From the NCBI GenBank assembly GCA_934149165.1, contig CAKPDY010000005.1, positions 1 through 64,000 on the forward strand: a DNA stretch of 64,000 nt, written 5' to 3'. Positions 57,828-64,000 of this stretch are shown here, one piece after another; the first letter of the stretch is position 1, and each line of letters begins with the position of its first letter. The position numbers and the translations under genes are program-made. Origin of the DNA: an uncultured Clostridia bacterium. GTDB taxonomy: Bacteria > Bacillota > Clostridia > TANB77 > CAG-508. The notes beneath the pieces were generated by a model that made no database searches, was not told the origin of the DNA, and was given only the letters and a program-made list of their open reading frames with translations.

Positions 57828-58871
57828 TTATCTTATTTTATCTGAACTATTAATATCTATATTATTTTGCATATTTATTGCACTTGTTTCTGCTATATAT
57901 GAATTTTTGTTAACATTTTTACCTGTTTCTTTTAAATTTTGTTTAAAAGCATTAATTTTATTTATTAAATTGTTGTTTTTATCTAAACTTATTGAACTGT
58001 ATATTTTCTGTTGTTTATGTGACCTTTGTGTTTCTATAAATTTTTCTATTCCTTGAATAATTGTATTTTTAGGTTTTTGTATTACTTTTCTTCTTTTATT
58101 ATCAAATATTACTAATTCATTAGAAATTCTATCAGCTCTTGCCATTTTCTTCATATTTTTATTTTCTATTTCTGTAAATTTACCAGTTTTTAAATTTCTA
58201 TTTAACTCATATTTAATTTTAAAAGGTTTGTAAATACTATTTCCATCAAGTACTTCTCTTATATACATTTTAGCATAATCCATTTTTCCTTCTTTTAAGA
58301 AAATACGAATAATATCTGGATTTAACTTATATATTTTTTCTTCATCAACTTTTAATTCTTTAAAAACATTAATACCATAATTTTGCCTTTTCAACTCATT
58401 TAAAATTACTTGCCTTTTATAAGCTAAGTTTGTAATATTTTTTATATTATAATTTATTGTTTTAGTTTTTCTTCCATGTTCATAATATGATATTTCATAT
58501 TTTCCTTTATTTGAATTATATTTTATTAACATTTTTAATCCATCATTTTTTATGTTACTTCTTTTTGTTTGTAATTTTAAATTTTTTAGTGATAATTTTG
58601 AATATGCTTCTGTTATTTTTTTATTTACATATGGATCTGTATAATAATTGTTTTTATCACAGTATTTTTTATATTTTTGTTTTACCTCTCCTATTGTTTT
58701 TATTAATTCTTCTATATTTTTATTTTTAGTATTTTCATTAAGCTCTACTAATTTTTTTAGATAATAGCTTGTTTGTAAACTGCTTATTGTGTTTATTTTT
58801 ATATTAAAACTTTTTTCTATTTTTTCCTTTGTTTTATTTAATTCTTTTTCATATGATGATTGTTCTTCCAT
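57828..58871 (-). CDS. Hypothetical Lys-rich protein
   Basis: I do not recognise this 347-residue protein. It is very rich in Lys, Asn and Ile, has no membrane segment or signal peptide, and has a coiled-coil-like N-terminus (about 1-75). A central part of mixed alpha/beta type contains KYNSNKGKYEISYYEHGRKT. The ATG at 58871 is chosen because GGGGG lies about 12 bases upstream; longer starts are in frame but have no site. It overlaps no other gene and probably shares an mRNA with the YtvI-like permease. Confidence 0.7.
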   Translation of the reverse strand: MEEQSSYEKELNKTKEKIEKSFNIKINTISSLQTSYYLKKLVELNENTKNKNIEELIKTIGEVKQKYKKYCDKNNYYTDPYVNKKITEAYSKLSLKNLKLQTKRSNIKNDGLKMLIKYNSNKGKYEISYYEHGRKTKTINYNIKNITNLAYKRQVILNELKRQNYGINVFKELKVDEEKIYKLNPDIIRIFLKEGKMDYAKMYIREVLDGNSIYKPFKIKYELNRNLKTGKFTEIENKNMKKMARADRISNELVIFDNKRRKVIQKPKNTIIQGIEKFIETQRSHKQQKIYSSISLDKNNNLINKINAFKQNLKETGKNVNKNSYIAETSAINMQNNIDINSSDKIR

Positions 58872-58962
58872 AACTTTATACATCCCCCTATCTTTATAAT
58901 TATAACATTTATTTATTTTCATTACAATCATTTTTTTATTTTTTCCTGATTTTTTATTACTG

Positions 58963-58996
58963 TTTAATACTTTTTATTATAAAGTAGACTAAAAAG
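58963..58996 (+). repeat. Recurrent intergenic motif, copy D
   Basis: TTTAATACTTTTTATTA followed by TAAAGTAGACTAAAAAG, about 60 bp before asnB. Confidence 0.55.
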
Positions 58997-59055
58997 CTAA
59001 GAAACATTTTGCAAACCTTAGCATATAATACTTATACTAGGAGGTACTAAAAATT

Positions 59056-60903
59056 ATGTGTGGAATAACAGGATTTATAAACTTAACCAAAGATATTTCA
59101 AATATGAAAGACACTATAAAAATAATGAATGAAACAATAAAAAGACGTGGTCCAAATGAAGATGGATACTATTATGAAAGGCATGCAATTTTAGGGCATA
59201 AAAGACTAATTGTAATAGACCCAAATGGTGGAAAACAACCTATGACATTTATGCATAATAACTGTACATATACAATAGTTTATAATGGTCAATTATACAA
59301 CACAAATGAATTAAGAGATGAATTAATTGAAAATGGTTTTACCTTTAATAGTTATTCAGATACAGAAGTATTATTAAAAGGATTTATATGCTGGGGATAT
59401 GATATTGTAAAAAAATTAAATGGAATATACGGTTTTTCAATATGGAATAGCACAAAACAGGAACTATATTTTGCACGTGACCATTTTGGTGTAAAACCAT
59501 TCTTCTACACTCTTCAAAATAATAATTTTGTATTTTCTTCTGAAATCAAGTCAATTCTTGCATTTCCAGAAGTTGAAGCCAAATTAGATGAACAAGGAAT
59601 TTCAGAATTATTTGGATTAGGTCCTGCCCATACACCTGGAGTTGTAGCATTTAAAAACATTTTTGAATTAAAACCTGGCCATTTTGGTGTATATAATTCA
59701 AGTGGAATTCATACAAAAAAATATTGGTCACTTGTAAGTAAACCTCATAATGATAATTTAAGAACAACTTGTGAAAAAGCAAAATTTTTATTAGAAGATT
59801 CCATAAAAAGGCAACTAATTTCAGATGTTCCTTTATGTACATTTTTATCTGGTGGATTAGATTCTAGTATTATAACTTTATATGCTGCAAATTATTATAA
59901 GGATAAAAATTTAGGGCCTTTAACAACTTATTCTGTAGATTATAAGGATAATGATAAAAATTTTGTTAAAACTGATTTTCAACCAAATTCAGATAATTAT
60001 TATATAGATATTATGAAGAAAAAACTTAATACAAACCATAATGTTATTATGTTAGACACACCTGAACTTGCAAAATGCTTAGAAGATGCTATGATTGCAA
60101 GAGATTTACCTGGAATGGCTGATGTTGATTCTTCATTACTTCTATTTTGTGAAAAAGTAAAACCTAATGCAACCGTATCTTTAACAGGAGAATGTTCAGA
60201 TGAAATTTTTGGTGGATATCCATGGTTTTTCAGAGAAGATGCTTTAAATAGTGAAACATTTCCTTGGTCTATTGCATTAGATGAAAGACAACAACTATTA
60301 AATCCAATTATTAGCTCTAAAATTAATTTAAAGAAATATATAGATTACAGATATTTTGAAAGCTTAAATGAAGTAGAAATTCTTGATGAAGATTCAATGG
60401 AAACAGCCCAAAAAAGAAAAATTTCACATTTAACCTTAAATTGGTTTATGCAAACTTTACTTGATCGTTCAGACAGAATGGCTATGTATAATGGTTTTGA
60501 AATTCGTGTTCCATTTTGCGACTATCGTTTAGCTGAATATGTATGGAATATTCCGTGGGAAATGAAAGCACTACATGGACGTGAAAAAGGATTGTTACGT
60601 TATATTATGAAAGATTTGCTACCAGAAGAAATTGTAGAAAGAAAGAAAAGTCCATATCCTAAAACATGGAATCCTACCTATTTAGCAACTGTAAAGCAAA
60701 TGCTTACTAAAATTATGTCAAATAAAAATGCTCCTATTAATGATTTATTAAATAGAGAATATATTTTAGAAATTTTAGAAACAAATGGCAAAGCATTTAC
60801 TAGACCTTGGTTTGGTCAACTTATGACTGGTCCTCAGCTTATGGCTTACTTGTGCCAAGTTAATATGTGGCTTGAAAAGTATCAACCTAAAATTGAAATT
60901 TAA
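59056..60903 (+). CDS. asnB: Asparagine synthetase B (glutamine-hydrolysing)
   Basis: 615 residues. The class II glutaminase domain begins MCGITGF with the catalytic Cys2 exposed after Met removal; RLIVIDP and YNGQLYN follow. The synthetase domain has the PPi loop FLSGGLDSSI, then LTGECSDEIFGGY. The C-terminal RDHFGVKPFFY and DRSDRMAMYNGFEIRVPF fit the family. It makes asparagine from aspartate, glutamine and ATP. AGGAGG precedes the ATG; a TATAAT lies about 30 bp upstream without a convincing -35. Confidence 0.96.
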   Translation: MCGITGFINLTKDISNMKDTIKIMNETIKRRGPNEDGYYYERHAILGHKRLIVIDPNGGKQPMTFMHNNCTYTIVYNGQLYNTNELRDELIENGFTFNSYSDTEVLLKGFICWGYDIVKKLNGIYGFSIWNSTKQELYFARDHFGVKPFFYTLQNNNFVFSSEIKSILAFPEVEAKLDEQGISELFGLGPAHTPGVVAFKNIFELKPGHFGVYNSSGIHTKKYWSLVSKPHNDNLRTTCEKAKFLLEDSIKRQLISDVPLCTFLSGGLDSSIITLYAANYYKDKNLGPLTTYSVDYKDNDKNFVKTDFQPNSDNYYIDIMKKKLNTNHNVIMLDTPELAKCLEDAMIARDLPGMADVDSSLLLFCEKVKPNATVSLTGECSDEIFGGYPWFFREDALNSETFPWSIALDERQQLLNPIISSKINLKKYIDYRYFESLNEVEILDEDSMETAQKRKISHLTLNWFMQTLLDRSDRMAMYNGFEIRVPFCDYRLAEYVWNIPWEMKALHGREKGLLRYIMKDLLPEEIVERKKSPYPKTWNPTYLATVKQMLTKIMSNKNAPINDLLNREYILEILETNGKAFTRPWFGQLMTGPQLMAYLCQVNMWLEKYQPKIEI

Positions 60904-60934
60904 TAATTACAATTTATAATTTTCAACCAATTTA

Positions 60935-60984
60935 ATGAAAAAGCAGAAAAATTAGAAAATAATTCTAATTTTTCTGTTTTTCAT
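60935..60984. terminator. Bidirectional terminator
   Basis: Long stem: ATGAAAAA with TTTTTCAT outside, and CAGAAAAATTAGAA with TTCTAATTTTTCTG inside. It lies between convergent asnB and the COG2426 gene. Confidence 0.88.
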
Positions 60985-60992
60985 TTAAAAAT

Positions 60993-61484
60993 TTATTTTG
61001 AAAATATTGCTCCAGCAGCTCCAAAAATTCCTGCAGAAGCTAGTCCCATAATTATACCTGCAAGTACAACCCCTGCCATAACAGCTATTGTACTTTTCTT
61101 AAAATCCATATCTAAAAAACTAGCTGCTAATGTTCCTGTCCATGCACCTGTTCCTGGCAATGGAATTCCTACAAATATAAATAATGCAAAATATAATCCA
61201 CGCCCTGCTTTTTCTTGTAATTTTTTTCCACCTTTTTCACCTTTTTCTATACAAAATGTGAAAAATTTTCCTATGTATTTTTTATCTTTCCCCCACATTA
61301 ATACTTTTCTCGCAAAAAAGTATATAATTGGTACTGGTAACATATTACCAATTATACATGTTATGTATAATGGTATAATCGGTAATGGATCTCCCATTAC
61401 TTGACTTAATCCTATTGGAACTGCTCCTCTTAACTCTATTAGTGGTACCATTGAAACTATAAATACTAATAAATATTTTAACAT
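60993..61484 (-). CDS. COG2426 small multidrug export-like membrane protein
   Basis: 163 residues with about four membrane segments. The conserved VPLIELRGAVPIG near the N-terminus and FVGIPLPGTGAWTG in the second half define this family (PF06695). The substrate is unknown and the multidrug name is historical. AAGGAG precedes the ATG. Confidence 0.9.
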   Translation of the reverse strand: MLKYLLVFIVSMVPLIELRGAVPIGLSQVMGDPLPIIPLYITCIIGNMLPVPIIYFFARKVLMWGKDKKYIGKFFTFCIEKGEKGGKKLQEKAGRGLYFALFIFVGIPLPGTGAWTGTLAASFLDMDFKKSTIAVMAGVVLAGIIMGLASAGIFGAAGAIFSK

Positions 61485-61657
61485 GTTTTTTACACTCCTT
61501 ATAATTAAATTCGGATTTATTTTACTATAATTTTTATTAAAAGTCTACTTTTTTATTAAATAAAAATAACAGTTTAACATTTTTATATTACATCTAGGTT
61601 ACGTAATACTTGGAAGTTTGACATGATAATTGCAAAAATTAAATCATAATAAAAAAA

Positions 61658-61694
61658 CATGAAAAGTATATATAAGCATTATATACTCTTCATG
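61658..61694 (-). terminator. Terminator of Cys/Gly-rich gene
   Basis: CATGAA and TTCATG outer arms with AGTATATA/TATATACT inside; the minus strand continues TTTTTTTATTATG. Confidence 0.88.
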
Positions 61695-61728
61695 CTACTC
61701 AAAATAATTTTTTTAATATGTTATTAAA

Positions 61729-61905
61729 CTATCCTCTGCCACATCCACAGCCGCAATTTGTAAATAATAATAAGAATACAATTATAAAAAACAATATTTC
61801 ACTATTGCATCCATCTCCACCAAATAAACCACCTAAAATTCCATTGTTTCCACAACCACAGTTATTTCCACATCCGCATCCACAGTTTCTTCCTTCTTCT
61901 GGCAT
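61729..61905 (-). CDS. Cys/Gly-rich mini-protein, probably spore-associated
   Basis: A 58-residue protein with Cys-Gly pairs at both ends (CGCGCG at 8-13, CGCG at 16-19 and CGCGCG at 51-56) around a hydrophobic segment (about 37-48). AGGAGG lies nine bases before the ATG at 61905, and the gene has a SigK-like promoter and a good terminator. Similar small Cys/Gly-rich proteins are common in sporulating Clostridia and are sometimes labelled high-cysteine chorion-class. A spore coat or membrane role is inferred from promoter and composition. Confidence 0.8.
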   Translation of the reverse strand: MPEEGRNCGCGCGNNCGCGNNGILGGLFGGDGCNSEILFFIIVFLLLFTNCGCGCGRG

Positions 61906-61936
61906 TTTTCATTACCTCCTTTTTTATTTTATATAA

Positions 61937-61965
61937 TATAGTATGCAAAATTCAAAAAATATGTT
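61937..61965 (-). promoter_or_regulatory. SigK-like promoter of Cys/Gly-rich gene
   Basis: On the minus strand AACA (61962-61965), a 16-bp spacer and CATACTATA (61937-61945) fit the late mother-cell pattern mACm-N16-CATAnnnTA. The predicted start is about 10 bp before the ribosome binding site. Confidence 0.6.
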
Positions 61966-62044
61966 ACAATTTAATTTATAATTAAAATTACATATTATTT
62001 TAAAATAAAAAGTTTATATATATTTCAAAAAGAAAGGGAAAAAC

Positions 62045-64000
62045 ATGAAAAAAAATATAGAATTACTATCTCCTGCTCGGAGATTTTGAATGCTTAAAAT
62101 CAGCCGTACAAAGTGGTGCAAACTGTGTTTATTTTGGTAGCAATTTATTCAATGCCAGAGCTTCAGCAAATAATTTTAATGATGATGAACTAAAAAAAGC
62201 TATTGAATATGCAAAAATTAGAAATGTAAAAACAAACTTAACATTAAATATTTTAATAAAAAACAATGAATTTACAGAAGCCATACACATTGCCCAAAAA
62301 GCTTACGAATATGGAATTGACGCAATTATTGTTCAAGATTTAGGATTAGCCAAAAAACTAATTGAATTATTTCCAGACTTACCTATCCATGCAAGTACTC
62401 AAATGACTATTCATAATTTAGATGGTGTTTTGGAAGCACAAAATTTAGGATTTAAACGTGTTGTACTTTCCAGAGAATTAACACTAAATGAAATTAAACA
62501 TATTTGTGACAATTCAAGCATTGAAATTGAAGTATTTATTCATGGTGCTTTATGTATTTGTTATTCAGGTCAATGTCTGTTATCTAGTATGATTGGAAGC
62601 CGTTCTCGGAAATCGCGGTAAATGCGCTCAACCTTGTAGATTGCCTTATCAATTAATTAAAAACTCTGAAACTATAGATAAGGGGCACCTTCTAAGTCCT
62701 AAAGATTTATGCTCACTTGAATTACTTCCTACTCTTGTTAATCTTGGAATTACCTGTTTTAAAATTGAAGGAAGATTAAAAAATCCAGAATATGTTTCAA
62801 CTGTAACTAGAATTTATAGAAAATATATTGATTTAGCTTTATCTGATAAACCTTATATAATTGACGAAAAAGACAAAAAAGATTTATTACAAGTATTCAA
62901 TCGTGGTGGATTTTCTAATGGATATTTAGATGATAAACCTAATCAAAATTTTATATGTAAAGATAAACCTAATAATGCTGGAATTCTAATTGGAAAAGTC
63001 TATAATTTCAACCAAAATAAAGGATATGTTACATTGAAATTAGAAGACAATATTTCTATTGGAGATACTGTTAGTCTTGAAAAAGAAAAAGGTTCTTATA
63101 CTATTTCTGAATTAATGATTAATAATAAAAATGTGTCTTTGGCTAAAAAAGGTGATATTGTTAAAATTGGTAGAATTAAGGGACATATTTCTGTTAATGA
63201 CAAAATTTTCAAAATGCGTTCTAAAGAATTATGTAATTCAGCTAATGAATATGTAAATAATGAAAATATTAAAACAAAAATTAATTGTAAAATTACTGTT
63301 CACAAAAACGAACCTGTTAGTATGCAGATTTATACTGATTGTATTAAATCAAATAATATATATGATAATATTAATTTTACACTAATATCAGATTTAATAC
63401 CTGTTGATTCAATCAACTCTCCTATTACTATTGAAAGAATTGTTGAACAAATTAATAAACTTGGTGGTACACCATTTGAATTCGGGAAAATCGATGTTGA
63501 TTTAGATAAAAATTTATATATACCTAGTATTAGTAAATTAAATCAGTTACGTAGAGATTGTATTTCTAAACTAGAGGAAATTTTGCTAGAAAAAATTCAT
63601 AGAAAAAGCAATATAAATTTTAAAAATACCAATATTCCATATACTTCGGAAAATATAGTTGAAAAAGCACATAAAGAAATTGCAGTTTTACTAAACACAT
63701 TAAATTTAAATGAAGATTATTCTAAATTAAAAAATATAAATAAAATTTATGTACCTTTAAAATATTTCTTTATTCAAGAATTTTCAAACATAATTAATAC
63801 AATAACACATACATATAATTGCTATATTTATATGCCATGTATTTTAAAAGACAATATTCTAAAAAATATATGTGAAAAATTGCCACAAATACTTTCTAGT
63901 TATTCTATAAAAGGTTTTGTAGTATCAAATATTTCACAAATACATTTATTAGAAAATTATATGAAAAATTATGAATTTATTAGTAATTACAATATGAATG
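62045..64000 (+). CDS. U32 family peptidase (partial), two +1 shifts at CGG
   Basis: U32 collagenase-like peptidase with a C-terminal extension, running past the window end (over 650 codons so far). The frame starts at ATG 62045 after AAAGGG: KNIELLSPA, then CGG at 62078-62080. Skipping the C gives LLSPAGDFECLK, the family N-terminus. The frame continues through ASTQMTIHN and EVFIHGALCICYSGQC to a second CGG at 62607-62609. Skipping that C gives RSGNRGKCAQPCRLPY, the signature of U32 enzymes, then LKIEGRLKNPEYV-like sequence. U32 proteins act in peptide breakdown or RNA modification. Without the shifts the product would stop after 14 codons. Confidence 0.88.
62078..62080 (+). other. Candidate +1 recoding site 1 (CGG) in U32 gene
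   Basis: CCT GCT CGG AGA TTT TGA becomes CCT GCT GGA GAT TTT GAA without the C. Confidence 0.83.
62607..62609 (+). other. Candidate +1 recoding site 2 (CGG) in U32 gene
   Basis: CGT TCT CGG AAA TCG CGG TAA becomes CGT TCT GGA AAT CGC GGT AAA without the first C. The following CGG is out of frame after the shift. Confidence 0.83.

Noticed and set aside
15579..58996. The recurrent motif as a CRISPR-like or mobile repeat array
   Set aside because: Copies are single, far apart and degenerate, with no regular spacers and no target-site duplications that I can see.
58997..59055. A T-box or other riboswitch before asnB
   Set aside because: The leader is too short and no specifier or antiterminator fold is visible; the same holds for hisS and proS.
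61480..61660. A fifth copy of the recurrent motif upstream of the COG2426 gene
   Set aside because: Only AAGTAGACT is shared on the minus strand; the flanks do not match well enough to count it.
62403..62621. A separate 72-residue gene
   Set aside because: It is the middle part of the U32 peptidase, between the two CGG shift sites, and has no ribosome binding site of its own.

Overview
The window is AT-rich, with about 51 protein genes packed at short spacing and no tRNA, rRNA, CRISPR array, prophage or insertion sequence that I could recognise. It looks like the chromosome of a spore-forming, low-GC Firmicute of the Clostridia type. The reasons are the full spoIIAA-spoIIAB-sigF set, spoIID, a SpoIIQ-like M23 protein, spoIVA, Spo0A-box-like sites, strong AGGAGG ribosome binding sites and codon use dominated by A/T-ending codons.

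Layout, left to right. 1-3686: a large secreted repeat protein cut by the window edge. 4035-7304: a metal operon of a CadC/CzrA-type repressor, a P1B ATPase and a ZIP transporter, with an operator inside its promoter. 7455-15495: a family 2 glycosyltransferase, pnp, rpsO and addA. 15579-16559: a large hairpin and an orphan gene. 16559-20365: the sporulation block (spoIIQ-like, spoIID, sigF, spoIIAB, spoIIAA). 20455-32896: a DUF2974 hydrolase, a heterodimeric ABC exporter, pyk, glgP and an MgtA-type ATPase. 32989-42120: a monofunctional transglycosylase, an HD protein, DUF4363 and DUF421 proteins, a small membrane protein, a UDP-sugar pyrophosphorylase, spoIVA, an NFACT/RqcH protein and galE. 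42142-51150: a lytic transglycosylase, polA, an HD protein, queH, proS, a ComEC-like hydrolase with a DUF3006 protein, and hisS. 51407-64000: a polysaccharide deacetylase, a CmpB-like membrane protein, the trmR-endoQ-tmcAL operon, rnhA, a YtvI-like permease, an unknown gene, asnB, a COG2426 protein, a Cys/Gly-rich mini-protein and a U32 peptidase.

The main observation is a recoding pattern. Five genes (addA, sigF, the MgtA-type ATPase, tmcAL and the U32 peptidase, which has two sites) are each interrupted by a +1 shift. In all six cases the shift falls exactly on an in-frame CGG triplet, and skipping its C restores a GGN glycine codon and the family sequence. In my hand scan of both strands I found no other in-frame CGG codon in any gene of the window, although CGT, CGC and CGA are used and CGG occurs out of frame. 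The simplest biological reading is that CGG is not decoded as arginine here and instead acts as a +1 frameshift signal. A systematic sequencing or assembly artefact at this triplet is the main alternative.

Other regulatory structure can be read directly. A palindrome sits in the spacer of the cad promoter. Inverted Spo0A-like boxes lie upstream of spoIIA, and a similar box lies just upstream of the pyk -35. The spoIIQ-like gene has a SigF-like promoter and the Cys/Gly-rich gene a SigK-like promoter. Paired palindromes flank the rpsO promoter, and a short motif recurs in four divergent intergenic regions.
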